Below, piece by piece: positions 1-11,638 of a DNA stretch of 64,000 nt. Position numbers and translations under genes: made by a program. How positions within the stretch are numbered: the stretch's first letter is position 1; each line of letters starts with the position of its first letter. Below the pieces are notes generated by a model. The model saw only the letters and a program-made list of their open reading frames with translations, was not told the origin of the DNA and did no database searches. Source of the DNA: Mesaphorura yosii (lineage: Eukaryota; Arthropoda; Collembola; Poduromorpha; Tullbergiidae); NCBI GenBank assembly GCA_009869945.1, contig WIXG01000121.1, positions 62,001-126,000 on the forward strand, in the 5' to 3' direction.

Positions 1-3000
1 AGTTCTTTCAAATTGGCGCTGCACTTCAGGCTCGAAATCCATGGGCATTATCCGCATTCCATAGCCCACTTGTGGTGCCGCATGAAATGGTGGAACGGAC
101 TTCACAGCTGAAGTTGCCTATCGAAGTTCACAAAGTTAAAGCCATGAAGAAAATGCACATTAAATACCATGAAAAGGCGATTCAGGCCTAAAAGCGTCGG
201 TCTCAACTTACCTCAGCAAATTGACCTTCATTTATCTCAAAACATGGAACCACGGCATCATTTGACGTATTCTTTGTGGCATGAACCTCTGCAGGTTCGG
301 AATCATTTCCCCTGCAATAAAAATTGATATTGATTGGAAACCGATACTCAATTCAATCCTTCCAAAAATTATTTACTAAAAGTCTAACCTGATGACTTTC
401 TTCTCCTGTTCTTGTGAACTGCTCTCATGACGCTCTTTTCTCTTCCTGTCAGACATTGCAATCTTTACTGGAGCAGACTCCTTCTTGCCTCCCACTTTGC
501 ACTTCTCGAATATCCCGTCAATATGAGCTTCCTCTGCGACTTCTGGCGCGTTCGGATCCAAAACTTCAACTGGGGTGTTCTCAGGAGAAGGGACTACCGA
601 GTCCAGACTCGAACTGCTGAGACTTTCCTTTTGATCTGGGGAGTTGTATGCGAAAGCCAGCCTTGATTCGGAGACGGAATTTCGAAGACTGCCCTGCATT
701 CCGAGAAAACAGAGTGAGACCGATGAAAACAACAACAATCTTTGAATCTCAAGGCGATTTGCAGTTTACCCTGCTAACTTAACACTAGACACTGTAAGGT
801 AGCTAAGCGTTCGCTCAAGGACTGTGAATCTGTGAAACTTTTGATTTTCATACTAAGGAGACTAAAGACGAATTGTAAACCCTGCATGCCCGTAATCCAA
901 ATCCCAAATCTAATAATAGTTGTTTGTGGGTATGAAGCGTGACCAACCAATGATGCTCAATGAAAGTGGATTTGTCAACATTACATAAATACAAAAGAAA
1001 TCTTGGCAAACTGCACCGGAGCCGGCCGAGTACACAAGTATTTGAGTTCATAATTGAATCAAACACTGTTTCGCTCATGACCTCAGCTTATACTTCATAC
1101 ATCGCAATCTTGAGAATAGCAGCAAGCGCACATTTTGTGCCTCTTCCATGCATTCACATATAATTCTTCGTGACTGCTTCAGATATCACGCAATGCGTCG
1201 TAGCAACTCGCATTCGAGAAACCACAAGTGCAGTGCATAAATCGACGAAGTAGAGCTAATTTAATGAGTGTTCAATTCTGTCCATTCATATTTGGTTGTC
1301 AATTGCGTAATACTCTCATTGTGCACAGCACACACGAATACTGAGCACATATCACGACATGGAAATCCGACAATTGGAAGCGGTGGACGACTAGACGACT
1401 TGTTACGTAACTACCTGCCATTGTCAATCCACTGCACTGACTACTGGAAATTGAATGACATACTGATTTGCTGATAAAAATAGCATTTAGACTCATTCAT
1501 TGGTCACGACTCGCTAACTGATGCGATGCAACTGCAACTAGCTTACTTATCCCTTGAGATTAGATCAGAAGCCTGAAAGCTTATGCACGTATTTGCAATA
1601 CACCACGTGCCTTGCCATGCCATGTGCGCGCGTGCACTGAATTGAAAATTAGAATAGGATAAGATAAATGAGGCGTCTGTAATCTATTCTCGGATATAAC
1701 CTTTGTAATCTTAATGGATTTCTGGAATCTCAGAGTCTGGACTTCTTTGTTACTTTGTGAAATAACTAAAATGAAAATCTACCTGCCACACAATGGATGC
1801 TAAAAATAATCACTCGATGCTTGAAGCCATTAGACGATCGAGCCAATGGCTCTCTCTGCTAATGAATGAACGAGCATCATTTACCGATTGAGAAAATAAT
1901 GAGAATTCTAGACTTGACCAAGTTTGCAATTTACTCTGCTCCAATTCGATCCGAAAATAACTCTGACCTTACCCAAACTTGTAAATAGTAAATAAATGAG
2001 AAAAGAAGAAAAGAATCTGACCTTGCCGAGCCCACTTAATTTTGGTTCATCGTCAGAGCTCGAGTTGTTTGAAACCACCTCGGGATTCGAACAGAGCGAA
2101 GATCTTCGGAATTTGAACATGCTCGGTGACGGCTGGTTAGTGTTTCTTGGAAAAGAGGTCCAAGGCTTTCTTAGAAACGCCGGCCGGTGATACGGAGACG
2201 GTTACTGGTCGTGGATTAAAGCGATGCAGGCTTGCGGACGCCGTGTCACGGTCGGGCACTGAGATACTCTATCAAAATGGAAGCACAACACACGAGATTT
2301 CTGTCACGTAGAAAATGAAACGCAAAAGCTTTTTGGCAGGTACGGCGACACGACGGAGAGATTCGATAAGTCGTTTTCTGTTTCAATATTGCACAAGTTC
2401 GCAAAATCGCAAATTCTTTTGTATGTGTTTTCTTATGCGTTATGACTACTCTACACTTCCTCCTTTCTTTCCTCCGGACGAAGGTGACAGTGACAAACCT
2501 GTAATGCAATACAATTCAAACACAGAAATTGATTAAAATCATGTAGGAAAATGCATGACAGAATACACATGAAAGTTTGTCACGCGGTGACAATTCTCAA
2601 TCCAATTTGACTGTGTCAACAGAAAGAAATCAATTTTTGAGCTCCCGTCCAGTCTTTCAGGGTGGACGAAGCAAAGCGGAGCAAAAACAGAAAACCGGAA
2701 CTTACCAGTCGTGGTCTTGGTGTTTCTTGTTTACGGCTGTTTGAGAAAATGATTCGCCAAAAGCTTTAGTGAAATCATTGGGGAACTGTTGTGTCTGAAC
2801 GGTCCTCACTGCTTTCAACTCCTTCTGGAAGCTGCCATCCAAATTCTGCGAAATAAAGAAGGAGCAATTGTATGAAAGTGTATGAGAAGTTTTCTAGAAA
2901 TTCACCAGAACGCGGTACCCGATTTCAATGGATAATTACTACTAGGCTTTACCGCTTTGCAGGCCGACAACTTATGCTTATGACACGAGTACTGAAACAA

Positions 3001-4154
3001 TGTCAAAGTTAAAATTTTAATGAAATTTTTTAAGAATGAGACACCTTACGCATTACAACAGCAATAACCTCATTCATAACTTCCAGAAACTTCCCGATTG
3101 TACGCTACGCAATAATCCAATTAACATTTGCCGTAAAAGCCACTGCATATACTGAGAAATTCTATTAGTGTATTCACATTATAATTTCCATGAGCTCACC
3201 TCCTCGTCTCTAGTTCCTTGGAAATTTGCGAAGCACTTTTTATGACCCAACTTAAATTGCTCGAGCAGGCTACATATACCATGATTGACGCATACGGGAG
3301 AATTGAAAAGTACTATAGAAACTATCCAGTTGCCTCATTGCCAGCGAGTTATTTGATACTTTCTTTTGGATGAATGATGCTGGCATTAGAGGGACTCGAC
3401 CATTCAACTCTCATTGCTCTTTCTATTATGTGACCGAATGGGGTATGAACAATTTAAGATCCTAATTATTAACTATTAAGGTCAATAACAGAAGATCGTG
3501 CTTCGCGCACCAATTAGACAGCCGACCGCGGCCCGGCTGGCCTTTCTCAAATTGCAAGTAATTCAGCAATTAGTCGCGACTTGCAGTCTGAGGCTGTTGC
3601 TTCGCTTCCCAGAATTTCATGCTCTAGTTGGAGAATCAGAAATGACGCTGCAAACGAAAAATAATAGCTGCAAATAGTTGAAATTGACTAAAGTTATTAG
3701 ACCACGGGTCAAGGAATCAGCTAGAACCTGAACCTAATCTTAATTTAATTCTATGAGACGATGACATTTGATGGCAAGGCAAGCAGGTGCGTAATCAATA
3801 AATCAATAAGCATTGGGCCCAGTCAATCCCAAATCCTTGATCCACAGCCCAACTACGACGGAGGCTCATCTCACTCATCGGTGGGCATTTTAATTCCAGG
3901 CTTCGTTGCCATTTCCTAAAACTTTCATTGGCATTGAAGACTCAACTAAAGATGCTGGCCCCCTTTGAGCCCTTTTTCTAATGTTTTAAACTAAAATGAT
4001 GCTGACTTTGACGGCGAAAGGTGATAAATGATTGCGATTGCGTATCCAATGACAAGCCTCAAACGAGCTGAAACCCAAGCGAGTGATTAACTTTAATGCG
4101 AGCACTTACCTCGACTTTACGCACGTCCTTTGACAGAAGTCCAAAATCATTTGG
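1..4154 (-). CDS. Partial multi-exon gene for an unrecognised Ser-rich, probably disordered protein
   Basis: I do not recognise this protein. A phase-consistent minus-strand model has exons 4154-4110, 2845-2706, 2266-2206, 2132-2022, 693-389, 311-212 and 117 to beyond base 1. Exons 2132-1 are the best supported: donors after 2022, 389 and 212 are GTCAGA, GTTAGA and GTAAGT, acceptors are clear, and frames join without stops. The predicted product is low-complexity: a Ser/Asp cluster (VVSNNSSSDDEPK), a run LSSSSLDSVV, and a basic/Glu-rich stretch (SDRKRKERHESSSQEQEKK). The upstream part contains QFPNDFTKAFGES. The start codon is uncertain: the 4154-4110 exon has no in-frame ATG, whereas exon 2132-2022 has one at 2120, so two transcripts or two genes are possible. 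The joins at 2266 and 2133-2205 are weak (donor GTAACC). The 3' end lies off the window. Confidence 0.5.
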
Positions 4155-5106
4155 CTTGGACCATGTCACATGTCACCATAAATCAGCCCAGAGTGTTCTT
4201 GTTCTTATCGTCTTTGCAGTACCAGAAATTGGCAGCAGTGCAAATGCAAATTCTTCGGTATGTAAAAGTAGAATGCAGAATGCGGCTCCTTGCACAATGT
4301 TTATCTTTTGTTTAAACGACACACTCTTCAATAAGTTCACTGCGGTTCCAGGTAAAGGGGTGATTGCGTTCGTATTTAATTTGTACTGTACTACTTTTAA
4401 TTGTAACTTTGTACTGAGTTCAGTATTTACAGAGTTGCTTAGAGATGATTATCGATCCGACAACAAAACTACGCACCTGTGCTTCCTTCACACATGAAAC
4501 GTGGTCACACAATAAACCATCACTTTCCTTTTGCACTACCTTTTATAACGTGAGAGCTAGCAGGCCTCGGCTCGATTGGGTATAGGGCTCCTCTGTTTAC
4601 GTTGATACGAGCACGTAACCACAGTACACTGCTATCTCTATCAGTATTCAGTAGTCAGCAGTCTCGTGCAAGAAGCAAGACCAAAAGACCCATCCTTTTC
4701 ACAATACTACTTTGTAGTTTACAGGCAGCCGGGTGCAAGTGTGAGTACCAAGAAGTGCACCGGGCACGGACGGAGCTACAGCGTTCACAGCTACGTTGCC
4801 CAAGACGTGCCAAAAAATCGAAGATCCAGCTTATCACAATTTGTGGCTTCGGCTCCTCGCTTCACGAATGTACGCGTACGCGAGTCCGTGTCCGTGCTGT
4901 GTCATTTTTGCAAGCTCGCATCGTCCGTCTTACATTCTCGATAGTATTTGTCCATATGCTGTAAATAATCCCGGTCCCAACACTCTGTTGGTGGTGTGGC
5001 GCTGCCGAAAGACCAATCCTCGTACCCGAATCGGGATCAAACGCCTTATGTGCTGCTCTGCTATCCTGGCATTTCCTAGCTTGGCGCAGCTCGGGCTCTC
5101 ATTCAC

Positions 5107-5329
5107 TTACACCGTCGAATAGTTATGTTTTAAAGCTGTAGTTCCGCAAGTAGAACCATATCCGGTTTTGTTCGGATTCGGGACTTCTTTCCACTCGTAC
5201 TTGTAACGTTGCCCGTATTCGCACAGCGATTCGGTTCTATGAATGGGGCATTTTGATACCACGCATAACGCGTCCAGCATTTCAGGCGTCACGTTCAGGC
5301 ATTTGGCACAGGCATCAGGAAGCCACAAG
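5107..5329 (-). CDS. Possible terminal exon of a Cys-rich secreted-type protein
   Basis: Reading minus from an acceptor-like TTTGTAG at 5330-5336, one frame stays open to a TAA at 5109-5107. It would encode about 73 residues starting LWLPDACAKCLNVTPEM, with seven cysteines in the first 60 residues (including CAKC) and one potential N-glycosylation site (NVT). The spacing suggests a disulphide-rich extracellular segment. I find no upstream exon or signal peptide to attach it to. The final codons overlap a donor-like GTGTAAGT, so the exon might instead splice onward. It could equally be a chance open frame. Confidence 0.2.
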
Positions 5330-6020
5330 CTACAAAGCTAGAGCTAGAATCGTACCGCGTACCTCACCGTACCGTACGCGATGCTCACACATCTACAGTT
5401 TCCCAGCATATGTACGTTATCCTGACCTGGGTTAAAGTGTTGTGTGTCTCTGAAGGTGACCCTTCCAAAAATGCTGCGCACGACATCGCTGGCCTTGAAA
5501 AGACGCTTGCACTAAGCGACTAAGCATTTTCCTTCAAATGCCAACTTTTCCAACAATACTCTTCTAACTGCTTTCACCTCGCATCGGACCGCATCTCCAC
5601 GCTTCGTAAACTCGGAAAATAATGTCATCCCATTTATAGCTACAGCTACAGCAAAGCAAACCATCAGCCGTGTTTCGTCTTACGTATTTTATTCGTTACA
5701 ATCCACACTCTGCGATCCTTTTGTGCAGTTAATTGCTTTCTATTTGGACGAGAAACGTGCGATGCTTAATAAATCCTTGCGCAGCCCACATTGCTAAATT
5801 CAAACGTGTGATTCCGACGCTCTGATGATTGTATGGGCGTTTGAGTCGCATTCCATGCATTGAGTTTTGGCGTTGGCTTTAATCTTAAAGATTCCAGGAA
5901 TTGTTCAAATTAACATCAAATGTCAAAAGGCATATCGAAATCATCTTGTCCTGACCTGGAATGCAACTGCAGAGGCTTTAATTTGTTGAATTGCACAACT
6001 TCCTTTCATCATTTCACTCA

Positions 6021-6386
6021 CGAGGAGTACTCAGGGCCAACGTGAGCCCGATTTCGCTCATTTTTCGTTAATGTCCTTGGGGTGTAAGCTTTCGATTGAT
6101 ATATGTGTCATCAATCGCGAGGGTTTGGCCTGAAACAGGGGCTTAACCGGCACCATCCTTTGCTAGCGTCAATTAACTTTGAAGGGGACCCTTTGTTTAT
6201 AATTGACTATGTTAATTCCCATAAGGAATTCTGGGAAATGGATTTCGAAAAAACGATTTTTGCAAATCTCGAAGACAACTGAGCAGTGAGTGCTCTGGTG
6301 GCGGTTTTAAGCAGTCATATTGGATGATAAATCGGCACACAAAAAATGAGCGAAATCGGGCTCACGTTGGCTCTGAGTACTCCTCG
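6021..6386. mobile_element. 366-bp element with 46-bp terminal inverted repeats (MITE-like)
   Basis: Bases 6021-6066 (beginning CGAGGAGTACTCAG) recur in reverse complement at 6341-6386 with one clear mismatch over about 45 bases. The 3 bases TCA flank both ends (6018-6020 and 6387-6389), consistent with a 3-bp target duplication. The interior of about 270 bp has no coding capacity. This is the structure of a non-autonomous DNA transposon. A 3-bp duplication fits PIF/Harbinger-like or CACTA-like families, but the termini match neither consensus I know, so the superfamily is left open. Confidence 0.75.
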
Positions 6387-8858
6387 TCAGCTCACCGATA
6401 TCCGAAAACTTGTGATAGGGCTTTGCTTTGCCTACGTGAGCTGCGATGCGAAATGCGATGGATTTTGAAAGAACTGTTCAAAACGACGGGTTGCTCTTTG
6501 TAATTTTTACATCGTGTTGTGACATCCGGCTTCATGCGGATTCTCAAGTTACATGACGAAGGATAGATTTTATTTGAAATTGCCAGCCATGTTATTTCAT
6601 TTCCAGCCGGAAAACAAACCCATTATTTTTGTACGTGTGAATACCGACATCGCCCAGCTCACACGAAATCGAGGCTATATAAAGAACGATTTCAAAAGAA
6701 AGTATTGTGTTTTAAATTCTTTTATTGACGCTCCAGCCCAGCACCAACACCGTTTGACGCTTGCCATTTTGCGTATCTTATCTTTTTTATTCTCTACCAT
6801 TCCTAAGCTCTCAGGCTAGACGTCAGAATTCGGAATTACATTATACTCATCTCTAATGGATGTGTATTGATTTCTAGCTCCATATTCAGCGATTCTCATT
6901 CTCCCTTAGATCGATTGCGGATTCATTCATTCATCCATGATTTTCGCAAGCTAATGCTCCATTTGCCAATTCTTTTTGATTTACTCCTCAGTTCTTAATT
7001 CATTGAAACTTATTTTAGTCTTGTCTCATGAGAGTTGTGATTTCATCTAAAAAAAAAGACGGAACGGCACTAATTTTTTTCCTTATTTTCAGTTCATGAG
7101 TTAAGCGTGGTCGGTCAGATGCTCCATTTCCATTTGCTCCTGAGATCTTTCCTCCACGGTCATTTACTACACTAGGACGAATGCTCGAAGACCCTCTGCT
7201 ATGAATGTAGCCCAAATGTAGACCGAACTAAGTAAACATGAGTATGGTACAAATTTGGACATAGGAAACGACTCTACAAACACAAGAGCTAACTCGAAAT
7301 TGCGTAATAACGCCATCAACACGCGGAAATTCACAATTGGTAGGATACATATTCCGGAATAAAGACGCAGGATGCGAAAATCTGAAAATATTTACGTGCC
7401 TTGATGCTTATGTCTGCAAGAAATGTATCCATCTATGCATGCTTGCGTACATGATCGATCAAATAAGTGTGAGAAGTGAGACTGCCAACACGAAACGGAC
7501 GCCGGCAGAAAGCACATGTAACGATGTAACGAAGTCGAAGACCAAATTATCTCTATTTACAGTCCTTATTTACAACAATTCGTATTCCAGTCATGTTCGT
7601 GTTTATGGTTCGAAATAAATTCGTTTCGCAGTTTTTGCTGAATTTGAGTTTGAGACAAACTCGGTGCTGGTCGTACGTGTCAAGATCCGATCCACGTTAA
7701 GAATTTTTATGTTCCTTACACTTTTTAATATCGAGAATTTTTCTATGCTGACGTCAGGGATAACTTCTTGCACACAGTGCACAAATGACAATCATCGCAT
7801 GAGAGAGCTTTTCACCGGGTAAAAATGATGACGTGTAAAATGTACGCTTGTATTTGCAAAGTTTTATATGCTCAAACCCATAAACTTGGCCTTGATATTG
7901 ACATTCACTTGCTTTGTGTACACATATTTGCGATATATTCAACATTTTCATGTGCACGATGCCTTCGCTCGGAAAGTGCAAGTCGGCTTCCAATTCCGAA
8001 TAATGTCTGTTTAGATTTAAGTGCAGCAAAGCTCCGTGCACGATTTATTTATGCACACGCAGACGTGGATGTCTTCTATAATGAGCACATCTAACCTGGA
8101 GACAAATTTTTAACGACATGCAAACAGAAATACTCGGACTATTTGTGCTCTCCTGTCCTGAATAATTGGATATGAATTGTGATTGCCGTCACAGTCCACC
8201 AGACGTGCAATTAAATCGTTCATGTGACTTCTTTCGTAACCTGCGTGAGAAAAGTGTGCATTAGTTTTGATGTGCTGATTTCATGTCAGTGGCGCTGGCA
8301 AGCCATCCCAATTCTTGCACGCAACATTTTTCTTGTGAAATGCAAATCGCAATTCGAATTTATCATTTCTCCTCGTCTTCCTACACAAATCTGTCAAGCA
8401 CGCCCATGCAAATTGCAAATAATACTTTTAAAATGCTCCGTCGTGTTTGAAACGCAAATGCAGGCTTGCAAAATGGTCCATCAGAATCATGAGTTCATTT
8501 TTCTATTCAAACGATGAGATAAAATCTAAACTTAGAATTTCGCACGCCGTTGTCGCACCGCATGAGATTCTGCAAACACATTTTGACAGCCGGCTGGCGA
8601 AGCAGTCAGGCTCGCAGAATTGGATTGACAGATCGTTTATTGAAGAGGAATGTGAAATTAACCGTCGGGACTGGCAATGAGAGAACTCAAATGGGCTGCT
8701 TCATAAATAATGCATGGAAATAATCAGGCAAAAGCGTGCTCAACCAGGCCCAGGCGCGAATGCAGTTGGCAACCGGCACTGGCGGCTGTTCAGAAACTTT
8801 CATCCGCTCGCTGGGAAAAACAATCTTCCATACATTTTGTAATGATACTAATAAAATT

Positions 8859-9167
8859 ATGGTGCAGGTAGCGTTCGTGTTCGCCTTTATCTTCTTGGCT
8901 CTGACCTTTCCTGGCACCCAATGTCAAATGAAAGAAAGATCACTTTTCGCGTCTGGTCTGGTTCCGCTGCTGTCGCTCCTGGATTTTCGTTTAGAAGGTT
9001 TAGAAGACAGATTGGTGAGAATTCGCAGAAAGATTCCACTGCATCCATCCATTCTTCAAGATAATTGTAATGCTGCTCTGGGGAGTTCATTAGTTCAAGC
9101 CAGAGGAATGGCATGGCCTGGCAGATGTAGAAAGTTTCTTAATAAATTGAGGCAGCATGAGTGTTAA
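8859..9167 (+). CDS. Weak candidate: small secreted protein ORF
   Basis: An intronless frame starting at ATG 8859 would encode about 102 residues. The first 23 look like a signal peptide: a hydrophobic core VAFVFAFIFLALTF followed by PGTQCQ. The remainder has RR and scattered basic residues plus three cysteines near the end. Nothing in the mature part is recognisable. The opposite strand is also open across 8887-9114, which lowers the coding value of either reading. No polyadenylation signal lies close by. I list it only because of the signal-like start. Confidence 0.15.
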   Translation: MVQVAFVFAFIFLALTFPGTQCQMKERSLFASGLVPLLSLLDFRLEGLEDRLVRIRRKIPLHPSILQDNCNAALGSSLVQARGMAWPGRCRKFLNKLRQHEC

Positions 9168-9810
9168 TGAAGCTATTTTCTTGTGCTGTAGTTGCAGACG
9201 GTAATTTGTTATTTTTGACTAAACAGGGCGTAATGTGTAATGCTTTTATTCATAAATGCAAACGGCAGGGGCAAATGTCTTGCCAAATTTGCAACATCTT
9301 GATGCCAAAAATTGCCACATGGACCCACATCACGAGCACGAGAAGAAAAAATTTCAATAACTTCATTTCCTGTGCAAAACATACCTAATAATTAAGCATT
9401 TCTTTGAACACGATCCACTACGCTGCCGCCACTGTCATTAGTCTACATTTTTGCAGATTTGCGTAGTAAGATTACAAATTCCTTCGCATCTCAGTGTCAG
9501 GGTCCAAAGAAGGCGACCGAAGTTGGCACGCCATACGTTGTCTACGATCTACGGATAAGGCACGTGAATAATGAATAGACGCAGTCGAGAATTCTCGCAC
9601 GCGTCGGTCGTCAGTCGACGCCGCGTTTTAGGCAGCAAGCAAGATGCAAAATATGATTGCGGATAGGTTTGGTCTCAAGGAAAGAAATGCCGTCAGCTAA
9701 AATGAATGCATGCAGGGCAATTATTTGGCAAAGAAGTAGAAAACAGAATAAATTATGTTGCAACGCGTACAGAGTTGCAGAGCGGGGCCAACTGTTCTCC
9801 ACGGACCGCT

Positions 9811-10908
9811 TCAGAATTCAGGTGTCAGGAAGTCCTGCACCAATTCTTCACTGTCAAACTCGGATCCCTCATCACCATCACCGTCATCATCACCATGATC
9901 ATCGTCGTAATAGTCTTCTTCGCTATCTTCGTAGTCATAGTACGAGGACGGTCTCCGCCTTTTCCGAGTACTGTCCTTGTCCTTATCTTTATCACGACTA
10001 AAGTTTTCATTGCCATTTCCGTTGACATTGGGCACGTTGTTGTTGCTGCGGAGGTAGTATTCCAGGGCTGAATTCCCGGCCAAGCCGGAAAGTCCACTCA
10101 TGGCTAAAAGCTGCTGCTGCTGCCTCTGCAACATTGCCGCCTGCTGGAGAAGCATTTGCTGTTGAGGTGTCAATGTCATGGCGAAAATTCCTTGTCTTTT
10201 CATCAGAAGGGAAGACGGAGATGCACCCACGCCCGCTGCAAATTCTGGCTCCGCAACCGACCGATGATGCTTATCCTTCCTCCTGCGATGCCAGTTTCCA
10301 TGTCGGTATGGCTCGAACACTGAAAATTGTTCGTGGTGAGGTCTTCCACCAAAGAATTGCCTGCCAGACCGTTGGCGTTTGTCCTCACTTTTTGGAGTCG
10401 TTGAGCTTGAATTGTTGACGATCGTCGTTGAGTTAACCTGTGCGGACTTGGTAATGTTGTCCGACGCGCTGGGTGTGGGTTTGTCGTGGTTGCGAATATA
10501 GATTTCGCCATTAAGCTGGTCCTGCACTTCCTTCTTCAGAACGAATCGCTTAAACGTCGAATTTCGGACAGGGATTTCTTCAAAGGGAAGAATTCTGTGC
10601 ATCGGCGCATCCATTGTGGTGAGAGTTTTGTTGGTTTTACCATCTAGCGCCGTGATATTCCTTGCCACGCTGGAAGAAGCGCTGGGAGTTGAAGCGCCAA
10701 AGAGCCATTCCACAAGAGGAAATTTAATGTACCGTCCATCTCTGCTGTTGAAATAAGTACAAAACTGTACCACATTGTTTAATGCAGGGACGGATGAATA
10801 GCTCACTTACGTGTACACGACTTGCCGCGACTCCACATGTGCGCCTGTTGCCTGTCCAAATATCAAACAAATCCAGGAAAACGCCCAAAATATGTGACAA
10901 ATCCGCAT
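9811..10908 (-). CDS. Secreted Gln-rich protein with acidic tail, unrecognised
   Basis: Two exons, 10908-10811 and 10744-9811, join across a 66-base intron (donor GTAAGT at 10810, acceptor CAACAG at 10745) with a split Thr codon, giving 343 residues. The first about 22 residues form a signal peptide (hydrophobic IFWAFSWICLIFG, then QATGA). Next come a short hydrophobic block (YIKFPLVEWLFG), several NxS/T sites in a Ser/Thr-rich region, a His/Arg-rich region rich in dibasic sites, a Gln-rich helix-like stretch (about residues 225-245, QRQQQQLLA), a basic KDKDKDSTRKRRR patch and a strongly acidic Asp/Glu/Tyr C-terminus ending LTPEF. I do not recognise a family. Dibasic sites would allow prohormone-type processing, but no repeated amidated peptide is seen. 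A matrix or cuticle-associated secreted protein is an equally reasonable guess. Confidence 0.75.
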
Positions 10909-11638
10909 TTTAGCTTTGACACGTGAAACACTGAAAAAAACAAGTTCAAGTTCAAGTTGACTCGAAGTTCATACTGCCATTTAGCGAACCACTGCTTCAC
11001 CGTTTCATGCTCTCTTCTGTTTCTCGACGCATATATAACCTCGCAAAACTAGGTTTATTGCCGAAAGTAATTGCTAATTGCACGTTGTTCAGCGGGGCAC
11101 CGGCACGCAAGCAATTATGCACACCTTCCTCAACTAAACGTAAATTGAGTACCACCGTCAAGATTTGCAACAAGGCATATTTTATTTCCATTTCAGTGAA
11201 ATACGCGGAACATGTAAAAGAAATTCAAGTTCACCGTTTATATTCGTCAAGGGGTTCGTACAAGAAAGTTTTCTTAATCTTCAAAGGCACAAACGTGTAA
11301 TTTAATGGAGTCCTCGAGCAATCTTTGCATGCAAAACAGCATAACCGACGTCAAAGCAATCAGCACTGTCACTGACCTTCAATTTGAGCGATTTCCTTAC
11401 ATCGTGTCAAACATTTGCTTGTTAATTAAATACTCATACGACAATCTACACACAAATGAGACATGTATTTTAAAAACGTATATTCAAATTCACGTAGATA
11501 AAACAGAAAGTTTCTGAACCGGAAACAGCTTGAAAAATTGTTCATAAGATGAATTTATCTGAAGATTACTAACGAAGTCAACGTCAAAAAATTACAGGAG
11601 AGTAAGTCAGTCTCTCTAAATTACTTTTATCGCTTATA
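10909..11638. other. Intergenic
   Basis: This is the upstream region of the secreted-protein gene and the downstream region of TIPIN. It is AT-rich. I see no exon, RNA gene or repeat. No canonical AATAAA in the TIPIN orientation was found close to the TIPIN stop codon. Confidence 0.5.

Larger units (their letters stand above)
4155..9810. other. Mostly non-coding interval
   Basis: This interval separates the Ser-rich gene from the secreted-protein gene. Apart from the inverted-repeat element at 6021-6386, a possible Cys-rich exon at 5107-5329 and a weak secreted ORF at 8859-9167, I see no exon with convincing codon structure plus splice sites, and no tRNA or rRNA. The stretch 4600-5440 is less AT-rich than its surroundings and could hold unrecognised exons. 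Confidence 0.5.

Noticed and set aside
9825-10097. Second open frame antisense to or overlapping the secreted-protein gene
   Set aside because: It is a shadow of the low-complexity acidic and Gln-rich coding sequence in another frame.
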